Assembly: GCA_001270045.2 (NCBI GenBank)
Contig: DF970689.1
Location: 403,148 to 467,147 of the forward strand
Reading direction: 5' to 3'
Length of the DNA: 64,000 nucleotides
DNA from: Bacteroidales bacterium 6E
GTDB taxonomy: Bacteria; Bacteroidota; Bacteroidia; Bacteroidales; Prolixibacteraceae
Shown here: piece after piece, positions 31,661 to 42,500 of the stretch
Numbering within the stretch: the first letter of the stretch is position 1
Layout: each line of letters opens with the position of its first letter
Made by a program: the position numbers and the translations under genes
The notes under the pieces: model-generated
The model's database searches: none
What the model was told of the DNA's origin: nothing
What the model saw: only the letters and a program-made list of their open reading frames with translations

Positions 31661-33850
31661 TTAATATTCTATCAAATAATATATGGCTTTTGTTTTTGCG
31701 CCTTCTAGGTTTATCCAGCCTTTTTCGGAGGTGATTACCCGGTCGGTTTTCTTGCCTGAATGGTCGAGGACCGTGATTTTGGGCTGGGTTTTACGGTCAA
31801 TTTTCATCGAAAGGTTCACTGGTTCAAGCCGAACGGGGGCATCGCCGCGGACAAGGAGTTCCGTTCGGTCGTCGCTGAATTTCATTCCCGTGTTTTGCGC
31901 TCGGGCGATGGTGGTCACCAAAATCCGGCTGGCAGTGGCAATGCCCTTTTCTTTTTCCAGACTGGTAATCAGGATGACGGCAAACTCGTTGTCGGTTTTC
32001 AGGGTAAGTTCGCCCAACTGCAGCGACTGTTTGTCCGGGAATCCCACAATACCTTTGGTTCCCGCGGTGTTGATGGTGAAAAAGCCTTTGCCCTTTTCGC
32101 TCCATTTCAGCTGTCCGGTGGTCGATGTCATCACCGAATCTTTCCAAAGCGACTCAAATCCCTCCAGGAATTCGGTCTTGTTTTCGTCGGAAAAAGTGAT
32201 TGCCACTTTCCCGGCAGCCATCAGTTGAAGCGGGAACGAGCCTTCGATCACCTTCCGGTCGAAATCCTGACTTACCGATTCGTTCAACGGAGTGGCGCCT
32301 TTCAGCACCGAAGCCATATTCACGTTGCGGTTCACCACGGTTTCGCCTTCCCGCACGTCGCCGCGGTAAATCATCCGGGCCAGCGCCGGATAAAGCGCCA
32401 TTTGCGTGGGCGAAGTGGCATTGTAAATTCCGCCTCCCCTTCCCGAGTGAATGGCAGGCTGATACCGTGGAATGTCGGTGGCAAAAACATAGGATGCATC
32501 CCAGCCCTGAAGCCCCAGTCCGTAGGCGGCAACCAACGGCGAACTTTCAGCCGTCCACTCGTTGGGAATCAGGCTCATCCATTCCGAAAAAGCGAAAGGC
32601 CGGTTGCCCACCTGCTGCAAACCTGAACTGAACAATCCCGAGCCAATTCGTGAAACCATTGGCGTATTGTCGAATTCTCCAGGCGCCAGACTGTGGCCTT
32701 TGCCGCCGCCAAAATAATTGTGCCGGTCAATGATGCCCACTTCTGCATCGGCATGGAGGTTAAGCAGGTGCGCCAGTCCGGTTCCGGCTTGCCAGCAACT
32801 GCCCACCAGCGGGCCTTTGTAGCCGGTTTCGCGAATGGCTTTTTCAAACTTCTTGTAGAATTTCATTTGCTCATCGTACAGAAAACTGGCTTTGTCGAGA
32901 ACATGCTGTTTCACCGGGCGTTTTTCCCTGACAGCCTGTTCGTATTCCCGGCTAAAGAGTCCGTGATTGGGTTGTGGGTAAACGTTTTCGGCCGCCATGC
33001 TTTCTCCGGAAGCCAAACCCTCGTTGTTCCAGGCTTTCCGTAGCTGTTCGTCGGTTCCGTACTTGGCTTTCAGCCACTGGCTGAATTTGCGGCAAAGCAT
33101 TTTGCGGTAGGTGGGTGTTTGTTTCAGCGTTTCCTCAATGGCCGACCAGAAAATATTGTCTTCGTTCTGGAATTCGATAAAACTCAAAGCCGGATCGTCG
33201 GCATATTTCAGTCCGGTGTGCGGATTGACATGGTTGAGCATGTTCACTGTCAGCTCGATGTTGAGTGCCTGCAAGTCTTCGGCAAAATTCACCAGCGCCG
33301 AAGTGGTTCCGTTGAGGTGCGTCCACGGAAATTTCGTGGCTGCCAGTTCGCCGTAGGCCACCATTCGTGCGCTGTCGGCCTTCATTACTTTGTGCCCGTA
33401 AATGTGCGACCATCCGTAGTAGATTCCCCTGTTGCGCAGCTCGTTGCACAGAAAGTCGAAGTTCTTCCAGCGGTCGTCGGTAATCACGGTTGAGTGGATA
33501 CCGTCGGTGGCGCCCCAGGTAAATTTATGAAAACGTACGCCGTTAAAGCCAAAGCGCGACAGGAAAATGCCCCATTTCACGGCTTCCTCAGGCTCCATAA
33601 ACGGCAGATTGCTGCATATGTTGGTACCCCAGAATTTTACCGGGGTGCCGTCTTCAAAAACCAGGCGGTCGTCCATTATTTGCACGAACCCATGCTTTCC
33701 GGCAGGTTTGTCGAGCCAGTCGGCCATATCGGTGATGGCTCCCGAAGGTTCATCTTCAGGTGTAAAAACGAACCAGTCTTTCAGGTCCTGTGCGCCTGAT
33801 GAAAATGCAAACGCGGCACAAATGATGGTTAAGATAAGTTTTGCTGGCAT
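31661..33850 (-). CDS. Secreted glycoside hydrolase, clan A-like TIM barrel
   Basis: About 729 aa from the ATG at 33850 (MPAKLILTIICAAFAFSSGA, a signal peptide). The N-terminal two thirds look like a (beta/alpha)8 barrel: VKFWGTNICSNLPFMEPEEA, GFNGVRFHKFTWG, and FIEFQNEDNIFW, where Asn-Glu is the probable acid/base pair of clan GH-A. A later FAFSEWMSL can supply the nucleophile Glu. The C-terminal ~200 residues are beta-rich. The exact GH family and substrate are not recognised. Periplasmic or surface location is likely. Confidence 0.75.
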   Translation of the reverse strand: MPAKLILTIICAAFAFSSGAQDLKDWFVFTPEDEPSGAITDMADWLDKPAGKHGFVQIMDDRLVFEDGTPVKFWGTNICSNLPFMEPEEAVKWGIFLSRFGFNGVRFHKFTWGATDGIHSTVITDDRWKNFDFLCNELRNRGIYYGWSHIYGHKVMKADSARMVAYGELAATKFPWTHLNGTTSALVNFAEDLQALNIELTVNMLNHVNPHTGLKYADDPALSFIEFQNEDNIFWSAIEETLKQTPTYRKMLCRKFSQWLKAKYGTDEQLRKAWNNEGLASGESMAAENVYPQPNHGLFSREYEQAVREKRPVKQHVLDKASFLYDEQMKFYKKFEKAIRETGYKGPLVGSCWQAGTGLAHLLNLHADAEVGIIDRHNYFGGGKGHSLAPGEFDNTPMVSRIGSGLFSSGLQQVGNRPFAFSEWMSLIPNEWTAESSPLVAAYGLGLQGWDASYVFATDIPRYQPAIHSGRGGGIYNATSPTQMALYPALARMIYRGDVREGETVVNRNVNMASVLKGATPLNESVSQDFDRKVIEGSFPLQLMAAGKVAITFSDENKTEFLEGFESLWKDSVMTSTTGQLKWSEKGKGFFTINTAGTKGIVGFPDKQSLQLGELTLKTDNEFAVILITSLEKEKGIATASRILVTTIARAQNTGMKFSDDRTELLVRGDAPVRLEPVNLSMKIDRKTQPKITVLDHSGKKTDRVITSEKGWINLEGAKTKAIYYLIEY

Positions 33851-33984
33851 ATCGTTTGGTTCATGTTTTTCAGCCGGCCTCACAGCTTTATTTCGACAAC
33901 CTCGTCAAACCGACTCTTTTTCATTGCCCTAAAAATATGAATTTTTGCATTTTTCAGCGTTGCTGGGTTTGGTGGATTACAAAC

Positions 33985-34375
33985 GCTATGAATCCCGTAG
34001 GTAAAGCCATATGGCACAAATATAGGGATGGCATGATTATAGAAACATCATCGTCAGGAACCTGTCAAATCCCGTACGGATGGCATGATTATAACACATC
34101 AACGTCAGGAACGCTATGAATCCCGTAGGGATGACACGATTATAGAAACATCAACGACAGAAACGCTATGAATCCCGTAGGGATGACACGATTATAGAAA
34201 CATCATCGTCAGGAACCTGTCAAATCCCGTAGGGATGACACGATTATAACGCATCATCGTAAGGCACGCGTCAAATCCCGTAGGGATGGCATGATTATAA
34301 CACATCATCGTAAGGCACCTGTCAAATCCCGTAGGGATGACATGATTATAACACATCATCGTCAGGAACCCCACC
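33985..34375. repeat. Tandem array of AATCCCGTAGGGATG units (second locus)
   Basis: About eight units of ~54 bp. Compared with the 22.5-kb array, most units read ATGATTATAACACATCATCG and are separated by AGGAACCTGTCAA or GGAACGCTATG spacers. Confidence 0.85.
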
Positions 34376-34471
34376 CAAAAAGGATGCAAAGATTAGGGTA
34401 TGCCTTTTTTGCCCACGGATTGCACCAATTTACACAGATAAATTTGGATTAAACCTGGGCGGGGGATGTTG

Positions 34472-34500
34472 TAGAGACGCCCGAATCGGGCGTCTCTACG
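34472..34500. repeat. 29-bp palindrome GTAGAGACGCCCGA...
   Basis: Perfect inverted repeat with one central base; arms GTAGAGACGCCCGA and TCGGGCGTCTCTAC. It belongs to the GTAGRG...CYCTAC class of dispersed palindromes. Confidence 0.8.
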
Positions 34501-34559
34501 GGGGTTTCGCGTTGATCCGACGACCATCATTTCAGCAAACGTTATGACCGGGGCCAAAG

Positions 34560-34720
34560 GAAAAAATGATGATAACACATCATCCCAAGGAACATGAAAT
34601 TTCGGACGCGCTAGCGAGCGGAAGGCACATTTGTAACATCATCGTAAGGAACCCTCACCTCCCAAGGATGACATCTTTTTCCGTAGAGGAATGCAACGAA
34701 AAGATGTCAACCTATTGCCA
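34560..34720. repeat. Mixed fragments of both dispersed repeat families
   Basis: A degraded AACACATCATCCCAAGGAAC unit (34574-34660) is followed by GGATGACATCTTTTTCCG...AAAAGATGTC (34668-34708). Confidence 0.7.
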
Positions 34721-34851
34721 ATCAGCCGCCAGACACACTTTTTGAAACACTATCTGTTTTTACGATCCCACTTTTGAGTTACTTCAATGATGTCATCATA
34801 TAACTTGTTAATTAGTCTTTCCATTAGTAGTGGTTTAAATTATATCAAAAT

Positions 34852-35048
34852 ATCTGGAATCTCCAGACGAAACAACATTAAAAAGAGTAGTTTTTCCTGT
34901 TTTTGGTGATTAATCAGTAAAGATATTAAAATCTTGTCTGGAATCTCCAGACGAAATAGCAAATACTTAAGCAAAACATGAATCAAAAACAATAATAGAA
35001 TGCAGCACATAATTACCCCAATTATGTTCATGTCTGGAATCTCCAGAT
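34852..35048. repeat. Three spaced copies of palindrome GTCTGGAATCTCCAGAC
   Basis: Copies at 34852-34868, 34936-34952 and 35032-35048, spaced 84 and 96 bp, with AT-rich DNA between. Each has arms GTCTGGA/TCCAGAC around ATC; the two outer copies each have one end base changed. They could be operators or short transposon-like repeats. The region has no supported gene. Confidence 0.75.
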
Positions 35049-35317
35049 AAATAAGCAGTCATCGGGTGTTTAATTTGAACTCTGTTCGGCAATTTATCTC
35101 ATTCGGTTTCGATATTTCCTATAAAGCTGTTGCACGTTAAGTACCCTGTTTTAAAGAGGCTGAGTCCATTTTTTCTAACATTCATGGTGCCCGGATTGAA
35201 AAGTTTCAGTAATGCCATGTAAAAGGGTATATCTCCTTTTGTTTTAGTAACTACCTAATCGGTAGAATGGTGTTTTTTCAATGCAAAGTTTTCCTATTTT
35301 TAAGGTTTCACCTTTAT

Positions 35318-35362
35318 ATGAAACCTGATATAACACATACCCTACCCTATTGGGCCATTTAA
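35318..35362 (+). pseudogene. 5' remnant resembling the start of the Trp-repeat gene at 46.7 kb
   Basis: ATG at 35318 reads MKPDITHTLPYWAI then stop. The ~60 bp around it, including the upstream TTTCCTA...TTTAAGnTTTCACC, match the leader and first codons (MKPNITQLIPWF) of the gene at 46702. It looks like the head of a lost paralogue, though a conserved leader peptide is possible. Confidence 0.4.
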
Positions 35363-35383
35363 TTTGAAACCAAAACCTCAATC

Positions 35384-36229
35384 ATGACCAATGATACCAA
35401 TACCGTTTACCTGACTGAACTTTTACGCTCCGATAAACGATATCGCAAGGCGCACGACCGGTTAACCGGAATTCTCGCGAAACACGCCATACCCGTGAAG
35501 TATATTCAGGATCCCAATATCAGGGACATTTGGTGCCGCGACTATATGCCGGTCCAGATCGACCACGACAGGTTTGTGCAGTTCCGATATGATCCTTCTT
35601 ATCTGGTTGGGTATGAGCCCCGCAAGACGAATCCGGCTGAAGTCAGCGAGGCCACACAAGTGAATCCTACGATATCGACGATAAATCTCGACGGGGGCAA
35701 TATTGTCAATTGGGGCGACAGGGCAATAATTACCGACCGGATTTTTAGCGAGAATCCCGAATTCACAAATAAGGTCGAACTGGTAAAAGAGATTGAAAAA
35801 TTACTCGAAGCCGAAGTCATCGTGATTCCCCAGATCAAATCCGAACTCTCGGGCCATGCCGACGGAATGGTAAGGTTTGTCGACCGCAACACGATCCTGG
35901 GCAACCATCGCGACCAGGAGTATAAATACTGGTCGAAAGGGATTAACCGTGTCTTGCAAGCACATGGTATCCGGTACATCGATATCCCTTTCGGGGATTA
36001 TCCCATCAAAGAACATCCTGATCATGCGATCGGATGTTACGTGAATTATCTCGAGGTCGGCAATTTGGTGGTTGTCCCCATCTTCGGATATGAGCCTGAC
36101 AAAGATGAAGCCGTCGTGCAATTGTTTCACGAAATATTCCCCGACCGCATCATTGAATCCGTAGATTACAACGAGGTCGGTTTAGAGGGTGGATTGCTGA
36201 ATTGTTCGACGTGGACGGTTTGGGAGTAA
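35384..36229 (+). CDS. Agmatine deiminase family protein (PAD_porph)
   Basis: 281 aa. Catalytic pieces of the guanidino-modifying fold are visible: RDIWCRDYMPV (Asp), SGHADGMVRF (His and Asp) and GGLLNCSTW with nucleophile Cys274. The family hydrolyses agmatine to N-carbamoylputrescine, or deiminates arginine residues in the Porphyromonas branch. It is shorter than classic AguA (~345 aa) because of a short N-terminus, so the substrate is open. No signal peptide is present, so it is probably cytoplasmic. It is a single gene. Confidence 0.85.
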   Translation: MTNDTNTVYLTELLRSDKRYRKAHDRLTGILAKHAIPVKYIQDPNIRDIWCRDYMPVQIDHDRFVQFRYDPSYLVGYEPRKTNPAEVSEATQVNPTISTINLDGGNIVNWGDRAIITDRIFSENPEFTNKVELVKEIEKLLEAEVIVIPQIKSELSGHADGMVRFVDRNTILGNHRDQEYKYWSKGINRVLQAHGIRYIDIPFGDYPIKEHPDHAIGCYVNYLEVGNLVVVPIFGYEPDKDEAVVQLFHEIFPDRIIESVDYNEVGLEGGLLNCSTWTVWE

Positions 36230-36525
36230 TGTTGAAAATTATTTTTTAAATGATACTATTGGGCCATTCACTCCAAGTTGTTTGTAGGTGATTGCCTATT
36301 ATTATCCGACCATTTTGAGGTCTTCATTGTTTGTTTTTCTTTATAAAGAGTTCTTAAAAATAACGAATTTCTCAGAGAATAATTAAAGTCTGAAATTCAG
36401 GTTTTTGGAAAGGAAATAAAAAGAAGTTGCAGATTTCATAATCTATTCTTTGATGTAAGTCTTTTGGAGTTGAATCCAATCAATATAAATTTGATGCATA
36501 AATATTACACTAGAAGATTAAATCT
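36230..36525. other. AT-rich leader of the defence island
   Basis: No gene. The base composition becomes clearly AT-richer from here to about 55 kb. It must hold the promoter of the 2,210-aa gene; no clear -7 box could be chosen. Confidence 0.4.
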
Positions 36526-39500
36526 ATGAAACCAAAGACCATGGAGGAGGCCAAAAGGCTTTCCGATAATCAACTTTTGGAGTTTTTGAAAGAATCTTGG
36601 GAAACAGATTCACTTATACTTTCGGGAGAATATACCGGTGATCGTTTTGTTAACATCATGTCAGGTACCAAACAAATCAAGTATCCAATAAATCAATGGG
36701 AAATATTCTTTAAGTTTATTGATCCTAGATTTCGAGTTGGGAGACGATACGCCTTTGAGTGTGAACTTGCCGATAGAGCTTTTAGAGAAAAGGTTAATAA
36801 CCTTTTCATCTTAAATATAATTAAATCAACAATCCATCAAGTTAACGCAAAAAAAGCAATAACAAAAGTTACAGAAATCGAAATTTCCAAAATAAAGGAT
36901 CGCTTGCGTTTGGATAACGACTTCTTTATTGGACAATTCTCACCATTGAAAACTCCAAATACTTATAGGATTTCCGACATTAGAAATACGGATTTTACAA
37001 AGATTGAAGATAAGGAAAGAGGAATAGTTGATCTCACAATCGTGTTCAATTGTCATGACCAAGTCTTTAATAAATACGCCTATTATAAATTCACATGGAC
37101 TCTATCCCAAACTACACCTTTGAAGTTTGGGATAGATTTGAGTCAGGCAGTAGTACCATTATTTCCGAAGGATATTGTTCAGTTTTTAGCAAACAGTATT
37201 GCACGATACACAGCAAAAGCTGCCAGGCAATCAACCAGTTCATTGGAAACTTTAAATAAACAATTAACCCAAAGCGGCAAAGAGGTATTCATCTATGAAC
37301 TTTTACAGAATGCAAATGATTATCCGAAGAGATCTTCTGATGGTGATAATTATATACCCGTACCGGTGGACGTTGAATTCCATATTACTTCAAGTTTTCT
37401 TACGTTCCAACATACAGGGGAATATTTCAATCCAAAAAACATAGCGGCAATATGTGATATTAACGATGGGGAGAAGTCTGATAATGTAGAAGCAATTGGA
37501 TACAAGGGTATCGGTTTTAAGACAGTTTTTCTGGATAATGATTACGTGTATCTCAAAACAGGTAATTATTCGTTTAGATTCGATAAGTTTGCTAATGATA
37601 TTATAAACACTCCCTGGCAAATACTTCCTGTCTGGACTGATCAAAATTCCTTGCCCCCAATTATTCGAAATTTGTTTAATCATAATTCTGATGATACTTT
37701 CAGGGTCAAGTTTGCATTTAAGCCTCGTGACAGAAAAATCCTTACTGACAGATCCAGAAAAGACAATTATATTGATTTGTTTAAAAAAGTGTTTGATACA
37801 GAAAGAGTCATTCTGTTTATTCCTAACATTCAAAAAGTAAGTGTCTTTTTCGAAAATTCAGCAGAGCCTGAAATTGTCAGGTCAAAGGACAATCTGAGTT
37901 GGTGTGTATCGAAAGCTTTGACGGAAGATGTCCCGGAATTTGTACAGAGAAGGATCACTGAGGTTTTAACGAACCGGGAAGCTTACAGGTCTGATGGGTA
38001 TGACAAGGTTCCTGAAAAGTACCTTAATTTCAATAAAACCGCTATTCGGTTTGCTTGTCGGAGAGATGAACGTAAACTGCTTCCTGTGGAAAAGGCAAAT
38101 TTATATTGCTACCTGCCCGCGAAAAAAGCAAATTGGGGATTCAAGTTCCTCATGAATACTGACATGATACCCAATGGCTCGCGAGACGACATTGAGGATA
38201 TTGAGCTGAACCATGAAATAGCCAAAATAGCAGGTCGGCAGTTTTATAATTGGATTAAATCCCTTATTAAAAGTGGCGAGTATGAACTTAATTCCATTTT
38301 TTCCCTGATACCCGATTTTGACGAATGTAAATTACATCACCAGGATTATGAAACTTTTATACAGGAATTTCAGGATGAGTTTGAGTCGCTGATATATGAG
38401 GAACCTTTTGTTCCGGTAGTCGATGAAAATGGTAATTCATTAGATGCTTGCATTAATGAAATCGTAGATGATCTAACTAAGATCACTTCAAATGCTGTAA
38501 TGCTTGATTCTGACTTCATATCAATTATGGGGATGTCCGGGAATTATCTTCCGATTCAGGAATTGCGTGAATCCAAATCTTTTATGGATTTCCTGAATAA
38601 ATACTGTCCTACTGAACTTGAAGTTAATTTTGATGATGTCAAAGAAAAATGCACAAATGATGATTTCCAGGCTTGGCTAAAAAATCCAGAAAACAATAGC
38701 AAATTTATTGACCATCTGCTGATAACTGAAAAATTGGATTCTTTTTCAAGCGAGTCAATATTCATAGAATATGAAGGAGCCTTATTTATGGCAAATGAAT
38801 TATATTATGAATTTGACAAACATTGCAGCGGAATCTCCTTCTTGCGGAATTATATTCCTCATTTATCTGAAAAAACAAAGGAATATTTTAAAAATAATGA
38901 GTCATGGCAAAATTTTGCCTTTAAAGAATTCAAGGATTTTGATGCACAGGAGCTAAATGAGCAATATATCCTTGATGATGATGATGCGGTTAGTCTTCTT
39001 GAAGAAATTAGCAATTCCAAATGCTTCTATAATTTCATTGCTGATAATTCAATTGATTTGTCAGATCATTCTGGAAGTATTCCATTCATCGATGAGGATG
39101 GAAATATTATTTATGGATTTGAAGGCCAGATATATTTCTATGATAATGAAGCATACACGCTATCAAACGCCACTTGGCTTGGAGAAAATAAAATTACAAT
39201 CTTGTCTCATGAATATTTTCCAAACTGTATAAGTGAGGGAAATCTCAAAAAGACCTTCGAAAGTCTTGGTGTTTCAGTATTTATTAAATCAGAATTCATT
39301 GCAGATATGATTGTTGGTGATAGCGATTTCCTCAATGCTGTCAATGATGCAATAGAAAAAGACTTTGAAAAGAACCTGTCTTTCTTGAAATATGTATTTG
39401 AAGCCAGAGAATTACTGAAAGACAAGGATTTACAGCTGAGAAAATATGTATTAAAATGTAATGACATTGAAGGAGATGAATCCTATCTCAATTCCGATGA

Positions 39501-42500
39501 CTTGAGGTACTTCTCTCAACCATCTTCTGCCGGGAATACCTCATTTGAAGATAATTCTAATCATGTTTGGCTCGAACACGACATGATGTATTGTCTTGAT
39601 CCAGAGTATTTTGGTAAGTTCAGCCAGGAAGATCAAAGAGCCCTGGAGGGATTTTTGCGTCAATCTTTTGGTATTAAGACATTCACGAATAAATCGTTTT
39701 TCTCCGAGGTTGTCCTCGCAAACAGAAAGATAATTTATAAAAGTCTCAACACTGAAGAAAAACTCCTTGCATTCCTTGACTATTTGAAAAGGGATTTCAA
39801 GAATATCTTTGACGGATCGTTAAGCTTCAATGACATTCAGGATATTCCGTTGCTCTGTTACGATGGTTCCATCATAGAAGATCGAGATTCATCAGTTCGA
39901 TTACTCGAATATGATGAGGCTGCTATTGAACTGCGATCAAAGAAATGGTGCCCTGAAGGAGTATTTGAAGTACTTTCTGATGCATATTCTACTGGGTTTG
40001 ACAAAAGTGCCTTACAGCTACTCAAAATTGAGACATATAATTTTGCGGCTATTATTGATTCATTAGCGGTGAATAGCGATTTGATAAATAATCTAGATGA
40101 TGTAACAAACAATATTGATTTTTGGAGATGGATTAAGTCCAACCAAAAGTCAATCGAGAGTTACGGAAATCTTATGAATTTATATTTAGTTGATACCAAC
40201 AATTCAACTGATTATTCATGCCCCGATTTATATATTTCGGATATTTACCAAAAGGATGGAATAGAATCAATCGTAAGAAAATATGATTCAGATGCAGTAT
40301 TCATTTCGGAAAAATATCTTGAAGATGATTCCGAGACCAATAAACTAGTATGGTCTAGATTGCTTAAGAAATTGGGCCTAAAATCTGACAATATTGATAT
40401 CCTTTTTAATTCAATTTTACCCAATTTGTCCGAATTTGAAGACGATGGGGTGGTTGCCATGCTAACCAATCACATAAAGGAATTAAAAGAAAAATGGGAT
40501 GAGTGCAAAGAACAATTACGTGACTTAAAAGTAAAGACAAAGTCTGGTGATTATTTGACACTCGACAGTATCGTCATTATTGATATTAATGACGATACTG
40601 TATCTGAACCCTTCAAATATATTGATATTTCAAACGAAGTCGAACCTGGAATATATAAAACCCACAAAGGAATTATACTTCTTATTGCAAAAGAATTTGA
40701 AGACAACAATATTTTGACAACAAAACAAGCATGGGCTCAAAGGAAGATTGAGGAATATGTTGAAAATATTCAGGATGATGCAATTAGAAGAAATGGACTG
40801 CACATTGAGTTTGTCCGTGAACTTGCACATTTGGATGAAAGTTACAAATTCCCTTCTGAACTGTATTCGACACTGAAATTTAAGACGAAGAATTCAGACA
40901 ACGAATTATTGTTTGATGTAGACATAACTTTAGGAGCTGCATACAATCCAAAATGCGATTTCGAATCAAATGGTATTGACAGTTTGGCTTATCTTTCTGA
41001 AGATTATATTACAGAGAATAATAAGGATACGATTATTTCATTTTTTAAAGCAAGGAGAATACATCAATCATTTGACAAGGAAGATATAAATCTACTGATT
41101 AACAGGGAATTTTCTGTCTATTTTTGGAGTAGTTGTTTTTTAAGAAAAACAGCAGAGTACAAAAAATGGATAGAAGAAGGTTTGTTTGACGAAACAAATT
41201 GTATCCCGACTGAAACCTCATTGAAAAAACCTGGTCAATTGTATTCGCCCGACATATATAATTTTGCAAGAAAATCACCAAACTGGCAAGAGAAGCTTCC
41301 TGCTAAAGAAATTGTTGATAGAATAAACCACCAGGATGCCAGAGAAGTGTTTTATGCACTCCCTTTTATGGCCAGTCTTGAATTTGCAGACTGTCTTTAT
41401 TATTTATTGAATGCCAATGATCGTAGAGAGGTTGAGCGCGATAACCGTGCGCAGGTTCTAGAATGGATATTAGCCTCTGAAAACATTGAAGAGAAATCAG
41501 TTAAGGTTTATAGAGAAAATCCAAATGCCTTATGGCGAAATGGTAAAGGTCAAAAGAAGCATATTAATGAACTCTATATACTACACCCGGAAGCGAATCA
41601 AGAAAGATATTTGTTCTCAGGAGATGAACATGTGATGCAAAATGGCATGTTCCCATATAAAACTGTTGAATTTGAGAGAATCTGTGATATCCTGAAGATT
41701 AAGTATTTGCGAAGTACCGATTTCACTGCCAAACCTGTGAATTCCAAGGATGAAACACCTGTTATGTTAGGTAAGATTTTACCAAAACTTCTTGTCATAG
41801 CTGCCATTGAAAACCCAGACAGTTATCAAAAATTACATGAACAGTACACGATGATTATTAAGGATTATAAATTCTTTGTTTGTGATAAGATTGATCTTGG
41901 GTATGACTCAATTCATAATGATGTTGAACGTATTTATTCTGATGAAAGCAATATTTATTATGTGACTTCGTGGCTTCACAATAGGACATATACAAAATTC
42001 TGCGGCAAATTGAAGAGACTTCTTAAAATCGAAGTTTCTGACAATGTTTTTGAAGATGTACTTGATGATTCTGTATCTGTTGAATCAAGTATTGATAAAT
42101 ACTGCAGCTCTCGTATATACGACAAGGATTTCCAGGAATTGCTTAAGGGTTTGAACCAATCGATTACAATTATAGATGAAGAACCAGAACCAGATGAAGC
42201 GGTTTATTATGAAGATCCAATTTCAGAAAGCATAGAGGTTGATGATATAGAAGATATTGTTGAGGAAGAAGAAGGGCCAGATATCGAAATTGACAGCGAT
42301 GTTGAACCCATTTCTCAATACAATGATGAGGAAGTGGAAAATGATAGCGATGAATCATATGCCGAACCTGTGTCGACTCAGCACCAACAAACAGCAGGAA
42401 CTCATAGCTCATCGACAGACTCGAAGCCTGTGCCCAGAAATAGAGAAAACCAACATGTTGAGCCGGATACTGAAAGACAGTCACCTAAATACCCAGATAG

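Noticed and set aside
31278..31734. Small frames across the GGGCGAA cluster
   Set aside because: Pure repeat translation.
34840..35031. 63-codon hydrophobic minus-strand frame
   Set aside because: Its repeated FRLEIPD text is only the translation of the palindromes; AT-rich DNA gives Leu/Ile-rich frames by chance.
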